Shown here: positions 25,001-40,000 of the stretch, in pieces
How positions within the stretch are numbered: the stretch's first letter is position 1
How the letters are laid out: the number at the start of each line of letters is the position of its first letter
From: Galbula dea
Taxonomy: Eukaryota; Chordata; Aves; Piciformes; Galbulidae
Length of the DNA: 64,000 nucleotides
Reading direction: 5' to 3'
Assembly: GCA_013399015.1 (NCBI GenBank)
Contig: VWZX01010725.1
Coordinates: forward strand, 5,331 to 69,330
The notes under the pieces: generated by a model
Told to the model about the DNA's origin: nothing
Seen by the model: only the letters and a program-made list of their open reading frames with translations
The model's database searches: none
Made by a program: the position numbers and the translations under genes

Positions 25001-28000
25001 TGTGCTAGCTATTGTTTTACTTTTGCTTTAGTTCTTAAAGATGTGCCTAAGGGTGAGGCTAACCTTTTTTTTACCAAACTTATATGTATAATTCTGTAGT
25101 TGATTGACCACAATTAGATTTTTAAGACTGGCATAATTTCAGTTATGTCAGCAGAGAGCGTGCAAGTGGAACAGTTCATGGAATAGAAAAAAACATCCTG
25201 TAAATGGAATGAATGTCAGACTGGCTTAAAATAACTGCTTTGAAACAATTGTAAAATAACTGTTCTGTTTTACAATATGCATCTGCAGTGAGTTAAATGT
25301 GTTCTGAGCAGATACTGGAAAGATGCATTTTCTTGTGATAGGTGCATTCAATTTTATACATTACAAGATGTTTTTTCTTTCAGCCTGTGGAGAAACACTT
25401 CAGGAATCTACAGGCAACTTTTCTTCTCCAGGATTTCCAAATGGTTATCCTTCCTACACACACTGCATATGGAGAATCTCTGTGACCCCAGGGGAGAAGG
25501 TAATTTCAACTAAACACAGATGCTATTTTCAAAATAACATTTTGCATTTCTTTAGCTTTGCATTTCAGTTTAAAGCTTCCATAGTAACTGAAAACAATGG
25601 CATGCCATAAAAAATGGGATCATGAACTATGTGCTTGAGTTTGGTCTGTGACACTAGAACGGCATCATCTATTTGGTGTCCGTCCATGTGAAATGAAGGC
25701 ATAAATTCAAACTGTTATGTGTTTGCATCATGAAATTCCTTCAAAACTGGCTTCCAATTCAATTGGTAGTTCAGTGTAAAGGTGGAAGTTGTAGTTCAGG
25801 CTCCTGATGATCTCTCCCCTAACACAGGCTTGGATGACATAACAGCTATGAGGAGCTGATGGCTGGGCTCTGCCAGAGGAAGCTGGTAGTATGTTGAATG
25901 AGATGTTTCTACAGTAATAACGTAGGGTAAAATAAGTGTCAGTTTTTGTGTTCCCTGATACCATTTTTAGTGCATATAGTTTTATATTCTGAGCATCAGT
26001 TTGAGGTGAAAATATGCAGGGAAAAGTGATTGGCTTGGTGTGGGTTGTTCAAAGAGAGTAGTGTGTCATTCTAGCAAAAGCAAAACCTGTTCTTCTTGTG
26101 TGCACTTTCAAAACATGCTAGCTGAATTTTGTTTTAAATTACTGGCTCAAATATTATCCTGCCTCATAACTAAGGATAGAGAGAGTGATGGGAAGTTTAA
26201 CCTGAGATAGTGTGCAGGGAGGGGCGGGAAAGGATGTAAGTTTCTTTGCAAGCAGCAGCAGCTGATACTATATATATATATATATAACCTAAAGAGTGAA
26301 ATATAGAACCTAGCACTAGCCTCCATACTAGAGAGTCCAAAAAGGCAAACACAACATTTGCCTCTAGATATTTCAGTCAATGATCTCCCAGTCTGTGTTG
26401 GACATAGTTTTCCCCTGATTGGATTACTTTATTCCATGTTTGTTTCAGGTCAGGGTCCTGATAGTCACCAAGAATGTATGTTCTTGATGTGCCAATTGTT
26501 CCTGAGGAGATGTATGAGTATTTGCCACTGTGGGGGATGAAAGAAAAGTAGTTTGGAAAGCATTCACCCTCCTCTGGGCAAGAGCCAGAGACAGGAAGAA
26601 AAATAAACACACTCTGTTCTGGGAGGATGTGGGTGGCTCTGCACGTTGGCAGGGAAAAACAAATGAAAACAGATAAATAAAAGGTTTGTGCAAAAGATGC
26701 AAATTAATCTAGATAGGTGATTTTATGTTCCCACTGTCTGAGTGGCTTCTTAGACACTGCTGTGATAACAAAATGGCTTAGGTTTCTTTTCTGTTCCTCA
26801 ATTAAACAACTATAGTGTTCATCTACAATTATTTTGGGGTTTTGGAAACAATATTAATGTATGATTTAGAAAATGGTTGTACTTCAGTATTTGTAGCATA
26901 CTCCAAGTTTGTGTAAGCCCATTTGTGGATGTTAGTGTAATTGTAGTATATCGTAATACCATTATGTCTTGAGTTTGTAACCACCACTGGAGCTGTATTA
27001 CACAGTACAAAAGCATAATGAGTGAAAAACCCTGTCTTGAAGTCAGCAATGTAAGAAGACTGGCTTCTTTTCCCCAGTGGGGAAAAAGACTAAAAGGAAT
27101 TTTCTATCTGAAAATTGATATGACAAGTTGTGTCTGTAGGGCACTATTCTGACCTCCAACTCTCATAGTTCATCAAGAACACAGTAAATGATATTTGTGT
27201 TAATGTCAAAAAGTCTATTTTGTCAGTGCTATTCTCATAAGATATTGTCTGTCTTGAGATAAAGAACTTTGCAGAAAGTACTTGGTGTGAATAGCAAACA
27301 TTAGAAATGAGGCCCAAATCTTAATTGATGCACATATCATGGAACCTTGGACACACATTAGTCTTGATACTAAATTTTCTCCTTAAATGATAAAATATTC
27401 ATTTTATTAAGGGAAAACAAAAATACATTTAAAGTTTTGTCTTTGTTTGATGCTTTGACCCTGCTAGATCTCAAGAATATTGTGTGGAGGTTGGGTTATA
27501 AGTACATCGCATCATGTTCTGAAACTTCAGTGAGCACATTAGTCACCTAAAAATAGACTGAAAAACCATCAGTCCAGATTGTCTAACTCTCGTCTCTTAG
27601 TTATTGAGATTTAACACTCTGCTGTTTAGCATAATATAGAGGACTTATGTTCCTGCTGCCTTTTGCAAGTGCAGATACTTCCAGTCTTTGATGGCAGGAA
27701 TTCAATGAAGAATGGGGCTGTGGTGATATGCACTAGCTGAAACATTCTTTTTATTGATAGACATCGTAAATTGCAAGCCCAATCTAAAATGTGTATATCC
27801 CTGTTGCTAAAAAAGGCAGTTCATTCACTTTTTTTCTTGCTCTCAAGATTTAAGACTATATGGCAAACAGCTGTACACAGTGTATCTATACACAGGAAAA
27901 TCTCTATGGCAGGATAGTGTTTGCAGTAATGTATGCTCTCTGCCAGGGCAAATCCTGCCTTCTGGTGTGCGGAAATTTTGTTGGCACAGGGAGTTGCAAC

Positions 28001-31000
28001 TGTGCTAGTGTTCTTTAGAACCTGCCTTTTTGAAGCAGTTAGTTTACATTCCAGTTTCCTAAGTGTTTTACATGAATGATAAAATAGGACAGATAAATCC
28101 TTGGTTGATATGGGAAAAAATGCTATCTGCAGAAAACTTAGTACTGGCCTGCTGTTTGCTATGTATTTTATGTTTTCTTATCCCAGGCAGTAGGGGGTGC
28201 GATATAGTCTCTTTGAATCTGCAGTCGTACAATTGAATCTGCTATGTAATCAATAATTCCTTAATTGTGCTGACAAGTACTCATTGATTGTTTTTCCTAT
28301 GAAGAATTTCAGCCATCCTGTCCCCTTGCACCAGCTCTGCTTTGTCTGTAGCTCTGTTCAATACTTAGCAGAATTGCAAATCAGAATCTTAAATATATTT
28401 ATACTTGTTTGGTTCCCAACTAGAAATCATGCCATGACAGACTGAAGGTTGTGTCTATGTACAGTTAATGAACTCTTGTCAATGTTAAGGAATTGCTGTA
28501 TCGTCAAATACGTTGGCATGTCAGAGTGAGAAAAGGCTGTGAAGGTTATTTCATATAGTTTCAAAGGTGGGGGCCATTGAGGCAGATCATTACATTATTT
28601 CCATTTAGATAGCAGCATTTTTGAGACAATGACATGGTCACACTTAAGTACAGCTATCCTTTTATCAACTCTATGCTGGCATTTAATATTTGGAAAAAGG
28701 CAAATTTCCAAATAGAAAATAGAGAACACTGGTGTTTCAGCTGTGCCATAGAAAATGGAAAACTTGAGGCTAGGCTGATAAGAGACCTCCTGTTGTTACA
28801 CAGCTGAGCCAATGGAGGAGGTAAAAGATGTGACTTCCATAGTTTGCTTCCAACAGAGCCAGCTGGGTTAGCTTAAGCAGCTGTGTTAGCCTTACCCTAA
28901 TCCAGCTGTCATCTAGGCAAAGAAAAAGATTCCCCTTTGTGAACCCCTCTGCCTGCACAGTTCAGGTGAGGTGGTCATGGGTGGAAAAGGACAAAGAGTC
29001 TGCTGAGGGCAGTAGGGTTTTCAAGCAGTACAGTTAGATAGAAACAAGGATACATACCTATGGTCTGAGAAACTCAGGAAAAAAAAGGAAGGTAAAAATT
29101 TCAAAGGAATTTGAACTGTAAAGTGGGTGAACTGAGAATAACAAAAGGTTTTGTAGCTTGTGAGGTCTCCTTATTTGAACAAGAAGTTGAAGAAGGAACA
29201 GTTTACAAAAGACAAACAGAATTGTTCTGTGAATGAGAGAATATACAGGACCCATATGCCATCCTCAGAGATAGATTAAAATAGCACTTGCAAATATTAT
29301 AAAAGTGAAGCATAAGGTGGTATATGAATGATTGTACTTTTAGCCAGATCTGCATATTTCTCATGCAAAATAACATGAAAGTAGGTGGTTTTGGAATTCT
29401 GGAAATATTTGTGCATTTTTTTTTCAGTCTATGTCCCCAAAGGAGTACCTGAAGAGTAAAGGCAAAATAACCTGTGGATTAAACATCTGGGAAGGGATGT
29501 ATGTAAACTAGACATGTGAGAGGTGTAGCAGTAGGCAAAAGCAAAAGAGTTCAGTTGTGAGGTTCCCTTTCCAGGAGAGAAGGGCATGGAAATTCTGCCT
29601 CTGGGAAATAAGACAGGGAAATGGAAACAGGAGGTGCTTGAGTTAGACTAAAAGAATCATGAGAGCATGCGGATGGGCACAACCACAGTAACTTAGTGAA
29701 TGCCAGCTGAGAGGATCAATTAATGCTTTGATGTATGACATTTTTAGGTAAACAGTACAATAGCCTGGAAAAGGAGTTGTATGTCATAGTTTGTCATTGA
29801 AGGATTTCTGACAATTTTCTCAGTAACACTGAAAGAAAACATTCTTCCTACTTTGCAAAACATAATAACAAACGAAAACCCAAACAAACATAAAATTGTT
29901 CTCCACTAAGGCCCTGGTGAAAAACTAACAGGGGAAAAAAAGAGAGCCATCTGTAGAGAACTATGTAGCACAATAGTTGGATTAAAGATAGTGGTTGCTA
30001 AGTAGAAACCTATGTTGTAGTGCTTGCTCTGCTCATAGAAGCGTGTGCTGTGCTTACCTGAATCATTCCAGTTGTCCCCCTGCTGTTAAAATTTGTAATA
30101 CTTGACTAGCCACATCTGAAATGGGAAAGAAATCCTAAAGTCTAGCTCACAGAACTTGCAGAGATAACAGATCTAGAATCAACCCTTGGATATCTCATAG
30201 TTGGAAGTTCAAATCCTTGAAGTTCAACAGTGGTCTATCTGAATGATTTGCTTACTGGCTTTCACAAAAAATACCCCAGCCTTCCAAAATACACAAGCAA
30301 CATTTCCTTTTCCCCACTCTGCCTCAATTCCCTACCTGCTCTAGCTTTAAAAGAACAATTTGATGTATTCGCTATATAAAACCTCTTTATTATTCTAACT
30401 CACTGAACTATTAAGTGGGTGAGTGTTTCATTATCTTCTTCAATTCCATGCCCTGTCTACATAATCCAAGGTATTAATTCAAACTTTTTTTTTAATTAGT
30501 ACTTAATTTTCTTTGTTTTTCAAAGTTGGGTAAAATATTTTTCTATATTGAAAAATATTAAGATATTAAAATATCTATTACTGCAAACCTTCCAACTCCT
30601 AACATTCTCTGATTCAGTATAAGGAACAAATTTTCCTTAAATATTTTTTTTTCTACTGTAATTTCTGTTGCAACAAACAGAAAGGGTTGTACAGCAATTG
30701 TGTCTGATTTCAGATTAGTCCATTTTCATCTCTGAGCTCAGGAAGGAAGCCTATAATGTAACTTGACTATTCATTGTTACCGGTGTTTATGATTCAGTGT
30801 CAATGGCAGTATAGACATGAGTTATTATTTTAATTATTTAATTTATATATTTATATAAATTATTTAATTTATATATTTAATATTTAATTTATATATTATC
30901 TAAATATATTTCCAAAGTGTCAAACTAATATTGAAGCAGGTATTCTCTGCATATATTTCTGAAACTAAATTATTGCCTCCCTTTGTGGCCCTAAAATGAC

Positions 31001-34000
31001 AGAAGGAAGGGGACAAAAAAGAGAGGGCAGGCTGTATTTGTTGCATGCTATACTGAAAACTTACCAAACCTGCTTGCAGGATGTTCCAATAGAGAACACA
31101 GAATATAGAGAATATAGAGAACACAGGACATAGAGAACATAGAGGCAGACTGCTGTTTAAGCAACCTTTTTGCAAGTTTTGTGGATGTGTTAGCAACTTG
31201 TGGATATAAATGGTTGGCCATACTCAACTGTGGGAACAAGTATTCATATATTCAGTGCTGTCCTGATGGTCCTTGGCATGCTTTGTGTCACATATCTTCC
31301 CCCCACAAGGCTGGGGCTGCCAGGATAATGTGCCTTGCTGTACAGGACTTATGGTTGTTGGACTTTATGTGTAGTCTTACAGATGTTTTGTTTCCCATGG
31401 CATCATGGTAGTAAAGATGAAAGCTGAGTAAAATGACCTGTGATCTCGGTCTTCCATTTGAACAGTCAGTAGTGTCAGCACTGGGGCATAGGGGAAGATA
31501 AAGCTTTCAAGATTAAGTTAGAAAGGTTCCCATTCTCCATTGAAAACAAAAGTGTGTTCTGAGAATGTGATTTCTTGTATGGATGTACTTAGTTATTTTT
31601 TTGTGGAAAGTAAGTGAAAACAAAACCCCTGCTAGCCTAATGTTAAGACACACAGTGTTTTGCATGAATGATTGTCTGCATTTTGTATTGTTTGGAGAAA
31701 AGTCTTATCATGACTTTCTGCCACCTACACACTTAAAACACTGAGCTTTATGTTATTTTTAAATTAACTTTATCCAATAGCTAATAATTTTGCCTTCTTG
31801 AAATTAAACAGTCTGAAATCGTTCTGTCATTCCTGTATAATATTGTACTATGCTGTGGTTGGAAAGACACATGGTGCCTTCAGGGGAGATAGAAATAAAC
31901 TATCCTGTCTGACTGTCTGGACCCATTGTTCCAGTTAGGATGTTATATTTCCTCCTTGCAGCTGGACGAAGGGTGAATTTCTCTCCCTTCAGCTGACACT
32001 CACAGCTGCTTCATAGTCTGCAATGGAGATGTATTTTTTCAGTGTGAGGTATTTGCTACTCTGCAGCAATTAAGATTTACTTTATTAATAACAGGTTTTG
32101 TTTGTGAGTTCCTAAGATCAAAGCTAAAAATAAAACCACTTCTATGTTTATATGTGAATAAAGAATATTATTACTTAAACTGAAACATTTATTAAGCTAC
32201 ACTGAGAAATTGATTTGGAAGAAGATGAATTCTTTTTTTAAATAAACCTAAATCCAGTGAAAGGGTAGGAATTTGAAATTAATTTAGCATTCAAAATATG
32301 AATGATTTTTAATCTTGTTGTTTGTACTTATCCCTGAAATCGTAGGACATAGTGCTAAGACTGTCCCAGTCGGTCAAGGTCCAAACTGTAGCCATTCTGT
32401 CATCCTGTGATCCAGGTTGAATCATATTCCTGTGTTAAAAGTGTAACTTTTGGGCAGTTTAGGATTAGTATTTCTAAACCCAAGTGGGATAATGTAATGG
32501 CCTATGGTAGTCTTGATATTACGTATTGAAAATATGCCTATTTACAGGTGTGCTCAGTGAAATTGGGAGTCCAAGTTCAAAAGTTCCAGAAATGCACAGA
32601 ACTAGGATTTCTGTATAAAAATTTTTATTATAGTTTCTTTAAAAGTCACTAAGGGACTGTGTACCATTTGTTCTATTGATATTGCTTTCAACATTACTGT
32701 CCACCATAGTCAATATTTAACTTGTCTGAAAGTAAATCATCCTGTCAAAACTGTGGTAGAAAGAAACACAAACCAAAACAGAACAAAAGATTATTTTTTT
32801 TTTACAGCTGTCAGTGCTGATTATAGTCAGAATGGAATGCAAGAGGAATTGGCATGAGAATTAAAAACTAACATACTTTAAATTGCATTCGGACATTATT
32901 TTGCATTATTAACATTCTCAGATTTTTATTTCTCAGTGAAAAGTTCCTTGTAAGCCATTACATCTGAGTACTCTGTCTTGAATCTGCTCAAATATCTAAG
33001 ACTAAATAAAAAACTTTTAATGTTCCCAAACTACTTTTACTTACTATAAGAAATAGTTGAGGAGAGGTTAATTGTCTAAGTAGTTGGAATCCTGTTACAG
33101 ATCAGCTCTCTGGCTTCAGTTCAGCAGCATGTTGTGATCATTTTCTACTATTAATGACGTGATATATTTTGTGATTTCATCTTTTGAATTTTTGATTGCA
33201 GATTCTTTTAAACTTCACCACCATGGACCTTTATAAGAGTAGCCTCTGTTGGTATGACTATATCGAAGTAAGAGATGGCTACTGGAGAAAATCACCTCTG
33301 CTTGGTATGCAACTGTTGAATGCTGCACTGTCGATAGTTACCCTACTCACTGAACTGAGTAGACTTGCTAGATGTTTAACCCACAACAAACCTCTTGGTT
33401 TTCAGGTGTCTAGAATGTATCTGAGCTTGGGGATAGAAAATAACTCCAAAAGGCTTCAGATTTTTTTTTTTTTTAACTTCAAACCTTCCTTTCGTTGCAA
33501 ATAGCTGGTATTCAGCTGCATGTGTGGAAAGATGTAAACTAAAATGAGCAACTTTTTGCTTTGTTTTTAGTATTGAAATATGAAGTTGCATGTTTTTTTT
33601 CACAGAAATGGGGAAAGAATATAAAGACAAATCTGTGGAGCATATGGCAGGAAATTCATAGAGCACATGTTGAGCACATGCACTTGTGTTGAGAGCATCC
33701 ACTATAAAGTTGTACTTATAAGGTCTGTTCCTGTAGTTTTAAAATTATAATAGAATACTTCTATTTCTTCTTTATGTGTCCTCTGGTTTGGCAGAGAAAG
33801 ACATGCAAAGCAATAAAGAATTAAGTCTTAGAGTTACAACTAATTTGCAGAAAGCTGCAGCAATCCTTTTTTTAATTCAGAGGGTTGCTGGGAAGATTTC
33901 ACAACCCATAATGGCAATGCCCACTCCAGAGGCTTGCTTGATATACTGTGATATTCTCTGACTGAAACTGGGATTTCAGACCATAGGAAAAACTAACATC

Positions 34001-37000
34001 TCCAACTTCCTAGGTCAGTTTTGTTGTTTTTAGAATGAAAATTGAATCTGTTAGCATCATAACAGCTGCAATTCAAAAATGGGAAAAAAAGAAAGAAAAA
34101 GAAGCAAGATACAGAGGACAGGGGGGTTTGCCTATATTCTTGGCCTTTAAAAGGAAAGAAAGACAAGACAATTAAAACCTGTCAGTTATTACCCTGTTCC
34201 CTTCTCTGTCACCTAGACAAACAGAAATTTCACCTTGCTAGGCTGAATTTAAGAATTTACTACATTGGTCTGGGATAATTTGAATGTTAGTTCTTAAATC
34301 TTGTTGTTCTTGGACACAATAAGCAATATTACTGTGCCCTACATTACATTCCTCTCTTAAGATTAGTACTCATTTTCCTCTTCCAAAATGTTCAGGTTGG
34401 TATGTATAGAAACAATATGTAAAGATTTTTCTAACTAATTCCCCTAATGTTTTATACTTAGGTTTGTGAGCCTCACTGCAATGAAAAGAAGGACTGAAAG
34501 CTTTATAATAAAATCTTTGTGGGTCCTGATCTGCAGAAACATGTGCTTAACCATAAGTGTGTTGAATAGTTACAGTGAATTGGTTATGCTACTCCTGTTT
34601 ATAAACATTTGTATAAATGTTTGCAGCATTTGGCTTCCGAGGCTGAAGAAAATGTAGTTACTGGTTGCATGTTTTTAGGCAGGTTTTGTGGTGACAAACT
34701 GCCAGAAGTCCTCGCATCCTCCGACAGCAGGATGTGGATAGAGTTCCGCAGCAGCAGCAACTGGGTTGGGAAAGGTTTTGCAGCAGTTTATGAAGGTAAG
34801 CCTTTTACAGCATTAAATATGACCTGATTATGGAGGAAAAATATTAACCAGATACCTCTGGATACTAAAAAAAAAAAAAACCAACTCAGAAATAACCTAA
34901 TATGAAATCGATATTTTATTACTAAAAGAGACAGCAAGTGTTAACTCACTAGGCAGGACCTTATGAAAATCTTCCTGTGATCAGATTTCAGATGAACCCT
35001 TTTCCAGAGACACAACTGGTAATATTCATAACCATTTTATATCAGTCATTTAATTAACTAAATGTACATATTCTTGTGCTTAGTGTGTGGAAAGTTTCCT
35101 TTGAGTACTTTCTGTTTATTCTTTAGAAAAGTATGACTTAAATTTTCCATATGATCTGGGGTTACTTAATAGAGGTACACACACAGGCAAGTCAGCTTTA
35201 AAAGAGAGTCAGTTTAAAAGAGAGACGGTATTCTTAAATATTGAATCTATGGTAGTAAAGTATGATTCAGCTGATATTACCAGATATTTACATGATAATC
35301 AGTATGGACCCTGAAAAGTGTATCTACTTTAGGTTACAATCACAGAATCACAGAATGTTAGGGGTTGGAAGGCACCTTGGAAGATCATCTAGACCCCCCC
35401 CCCGCCACAGCAGGATTCCCTAGACCAGGTCACACTGAAGCGCATCCAGGCAGGTTTTGAATATCTCCAGAGGAGACACCACAACCTCTCTGGGCAGTCT
35501 GTTCCAGTCATCCTCACTAGAAAAAAAAAAAATTTTCTTACATTCACACAGAACCTCTTATGCATCAGTTTACAGCCATTGCCCCTTGTCTTGTCACTGG
35601 GCTCCACTGAGAAGAGCCTGACCCCATCCTCCTGACACCCACCTTTCACATATTTAAAAGCATAAATGAGGTCACCCCTTATTCTCCTCTTCTCCAAGCT
35701 AAAGAGACCCAGCTCCCTCAGCCTTCCTCATAAGGAAGAGGTTCCATCCCCTTCATCATCTTGATGGCTCTGCGCTGGACTTTTTTGAGCAGATCCCTAT
35801 CCTTAAACTGAGGGGCCCAGAAGTGGACACAATATTCCAGATGTGGCCTCACCAGGGTAGAGTAAAGGGGGAGAAGAACCTCTCTTGACCTACTAACCAC
35901 ACTCCTTCTACTCCAGCCCAGAATCCCATTGCCCCTCCTGGTCACATGCTGGCTCATGGTCATCCTTCCATCTACCAGGACACCCAGGTCCCTTTACCAT
36001 TCACTGCTCTCCAACAGCTCAGCCCCCAACCAATACTGATACATGGGGTTGGTCTTTCCCAGGTGCAAAACTCAACACTTGCCCTTGTTGAATTTGATTC
36101 AGTTTCTCCCTGCCCAACTCTCCAGCCTGTCTAAGTCTCACTGAATGGCCGCACAACCCTCCAGTGTGTCAGCCACTCCACCCAGTTAAATGTCATCAGC
36201 AAACTTGCTGACAGTGCACTCCATTCCTTCATTCAGGCTGTCAGTGAATATATTGAAAAGTACTGGTCCCAGTACTGACACCTGAGGGACTCCACAAGAC
36301 ACAGGCCTCCAACTAGACCCCATCCCACTGACCTCGACTTTCTGACTTCTGTCCTTCAACCAGTTCACAATCCACATCACTATGCATAGATAATTATAAA
36401 ATATGAGATTTGTCTGTTCCTAAAGTTTAATAGGTAATACTGAGGAATATTTATTAATTGTATTTCAAAGGTAAACAAAACTTAAAATGTGATAATTTTG
36501 ACCTTTTCAATATGTTCTGTAAAATGTATAGATTCAGATTATGATTCTGAAGTATTCCTGGACACTTTAAATACATCATTAAATGACATGTCATTATTGA
36601 CAATAAGAATTTTATGCTTTTATCAGCTATCTGTGGAGGTGAAATCCACAAAAATGAAGGCCAGATTCAGTCTCCCAATTATCCAGATGACTATAGACCA
36701 ATGAAGGAATGTGTGTGGAAAATAACAGTGTCAGAAAACTACAATGTAGGATTAACCTTTCAAGCATTTGAGGTAAGGCCTTTTAATGGATCTCAGAAAA
36801 GCATATAGTGACTGTGGTATGTCACAGCATAAATGACAGTGACATTTGAGGGAATCTTCATTAAAGCTGTGAAAGACTTTAAGAATTCTCTGAGTAGATC
36901 CAATTCTACTCTTCATGAAACCTTTCTTTCCATCAAAATTTTGAGGAGAGCAAATATTTTTTCATGTTTTCTATGTTACTTGAATTAAAATGTTTAAAGT

Positions 37001-40000
37001 ACTGAGAATAATTGCAGTTTAGCAATACATAATCCAGTTCAGCAAGGCTGCTTAAATATTCTGTTAAATAATCGAGATTTTTTTTTTATCTTTGATAAAT
37101 CTTACTGTTAAAAAGAAATGTCTAACTGGAATGAAACCATTGTGGGTTTTGGTGTTTGTTTTAAGTAGAAGAAAAAGAAAAGCCTGCTTAAGTTCAGTTT
37201 ACAACTATATACTTAGAGAGGGAAGAATAAAAAGGATAGTGAGTCACACTTGTCTTTAGTGTATATCTCTCTGTCTATAAAATTGCTAAACCATTGTCAA
37301 CTATTGTATAACAAAGAAAAATAAGTCTTTTTTTTTATGCATACACGATAAATGCCTTAAAGTTTGTAGATAGATTTAGTAACATGCTTTGGGTTCACTT
37401 GTTTTATTGACTGTGCTTCAGCAGTAATGACATGAAGAGCACTCATTTTTAAAATCTAAGGCTGTAAGAAGAAATGTTCAGTTTTTCCCCCAAATTATTT
37501 AGTTTTATGGCACTGTCTGAAAGTGAAACATGTGGACTGACACTTTGTAAGAAAACAGAAGAAATCAAGCAGAAATATAGTTGAGTTGTAGTCTCAAGTT
37601 AGTGCCTCTGTTAGATGAGTTTTAAAAAAAAATATTCTAACTGTAGGAACTTAAAAGGTACATACTTTTACAGGAAGAGTCTGAGTTGTGATTCCAGAGT
37701 GGCGAGATGCCCTTGAGCACCAAATAAGGTGCCCCAGAAAAGCACAAAAGTTCTGTTAATCCCTTTCCATGGCATTTTCTACTGACTCGTCCACAGGGCT
37801 CCCTGCTGAGAGTGGGAGTTGCTTTGCAATGAAGTGCCTTGCCTAGACTTTCACCATTGGGTCTGATTTCCATTTCAGGTCCAAGCGTCTGAATGTAGGT
37901 GTTCTGGTCTCTGGTACTAAGTCCCTCTCTGGAATGAATCACTGGTGTGCTGCCCAGTAAAACAAAAAGTTGTTCAAAAATCACAATTCTTCATGCCAGC
38001 TGAAATAAAAAGTAAATTTCAAGCCAAAGAGTTATTTTAGCGTGTTTGTGAGAAAATTACTTCTCTGTCCTTTGAAAGGTACAGTTAAGTAAGAGGAATT
38101 CTCATTATTCATATGTCATTCTAGAAAAAAATAACTGTACAAATAACTTCACTTTGAAATGAAAGCACTAGGGAAGCTGAGAATTTCAAACTGTATCAAT
38201 GAGTCATCTTGTTTTGCCTGCCATGGGCAATATATTTTCCACTGAGTGATTGCCCTTTCTTATTTGGCTGCCTGATGGACAGCTACACTTTCCAATCTTT
38301 TTATAACAGCAGAGATGTTGGGAATTCTGTGATTCTGTGAATGGTGATTCCTTCTTTTTCATTGTGATAGTCACCTTCATTATGTTTGTTGGAAATTAGA
38401 AGTTCTTGTTTTTCCTTTAAAGGATCTTTGTTGGCATGCAGTCTTACCAGCTGAGGCAACCTACAGGGTTTGTAAAGCTGAGCCATGTTCATCTTCCTCA
38501 TTTGGGTGGCCCTGTTAATATTTGTGCAGACAGTGTTCATTTAAATTATTTTTACATAAAATAGTTTGTCTGATCTTCTGATTCCACTGGGCATTGCACT
38601 ACAGTCTATGACCTGAGTTGGATATGCTTACCTGTACAGGAATTTGACTCTATAGCAAATAAATTAACATAGACTGATTTTTCCTAAAATAAGACTGGGT
38701 TGGCTTTTTGTGTTTTTATTTTTGGTGGGGTTTTGTGTTTTGTTTGTTTGTTTAGTTTTGTTGTTGTTATTTGGGGGTTTTTTGATGGGTTGGGGTTTTT
38801 TTGGTACCTTCCATTCTCCCACAAGTAATATATTTTTCTGTAAAACCTGTTTATTTGCTAACATTTTGTATATTTCTTTTCATCCACATGTAATATCAGT
38901 CTTGTGAAATCCTAATGTTCCAGTAAATAAGTTTTACAAGATCAGCTGAGTTACAACTAAGCTTTCTGGGATACCTTTCCTTAACTTGAGCAGATTTGCT
39001 ATCATTGTAGTAGGAAGGATAAGAGAATATTGCAGGTGCAGTATTTTTGTATAGCAGTGTTCCCAGATGACACTACCACAGCATCTTAAAACCTGAGGTA
39101 CAGATAAGCAAAGAGCATTTTATACTAGTTCTTCTTCATTTAGAGCTTTAACATCAGTTACAATTTCTCAAAAACATGATAGTTACCTGTTAGTTTATAT
39201 ATAGTTGTAACAATGTAGTCCCTTAATGTAAAAACATTGATGGTAATAATAATGGCATCACTTGCAGTAGTAGTACACTAAAAATAAATTTTAATGATAG
39301 AATAGCTGTCTTTTGAAAGGTTTTGTTGCAAATGAATTGTAAGTTGGTTGGTTTTTATAGTCTTAGGAATTTTAGCAACTTACCACGATTCAAAATGTAT
39401 TTTTAGGTGCTGTCTTCTGCCAAAAATAGAGTGATACTCAGAAAAGAAACTAACAATTCATCTCAATAGTATGTGTGACTCAGAGCTGCACTTGGCCTGT
39501 GAAAAATCATAATTTCCATATTGCACTATAGGACATGGAAACATGGAAAAAATAGATGTTAACTACAAGCCTTAAGTAGTGAAATGACCACAGATGTGGA
39601 AATACACAATTCCTTCATAGACACTAGTGGTCTTTGGACCAGGTCACTTCTTGCTACACCAGACTGCCATGATTTTTACTGAGATAACAAAGCAGAGTTT
39701 GTTTCAAATTGATATATGATGTCATGTATTTAAACTTTGTTATTTAGATTAATGAAAACTTGGATTTGGTATTACAGTGTCAAAAACTTATTGGTGCTCA
39801 GGTAGACACATGCCTGCCCATATTAGTTGCAAATATACAATTGCCGATGAAGTCAGCAATAGGTGGTTTTGTCCCAGATGTTCATGACTTTTCCCAAACT
39901 CTGGCCAAAAGCAATTCCTAAGCAAACAGCTAAGAAATTACAGTAAATGGCAATATGGACTGTGCCAGAGGAGCAAGTGGGAGAAAATTATTTATGTAAA

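Larger units (their letters stand above)
12287..25383 (+). other. Long intron between TLL1 window exons 3 and 4
   Basis: A 13.1 kb intron at the junction of protease and CUB1. It contains a near-complete CR1 (13885-17340) with a solo LTR, a tandem duplication (19761-19942) and a second CR1 pair (21361-24065). The stretches 12287-13880, 17341-19760, 19943-21360 and 24066-25383 show no gene; 13430-13620 is locally richer in G and C but unassigned. Confidence 0.88.
25500..33201 (+). other. Intron between TLL1 window exons 4 and 5
   Basis: A 7702 nt AT-rich intron. I see a TA microsatellite (26270-26286), a CR1 tail remnant (30587-30618), an AT-rich stretch (30828-30908) and a small minisatellite (31090-31145). 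A 10-bp inverted repeat TATTTGGAAA/TTTCCAAATA lies near 28687-28716. No gene is recognised. Confidence 0.88.

Noticed and set aside
25384..25610. Short TLL1 form made by reading through the exon 4 donor (36 extra codons then stop)
   Set aside because: The frame is open, but I see no AATAAA-type signal in the following 400 nt, so there is no sequence support for a transcript end here.
28687..28716. 10-bp inverted repeat TATTTGGAAA/TTTCCAAATA
   Set aside because: Too short and AT-rich to be more than chance.
32340..32420. Possible CR1 tail near ATTCTGTCATCCTGTGATCC
   Set aside because: Only a few octamer-like words, with no adjoining CR1 body or 3' signature.
37637..37984. 115-codon open frame on the minus strand in a locally GC-richer patch
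   Set aside because: No recognisable domain, signal peptide or splice context; such lengths occur by chance in this composition.
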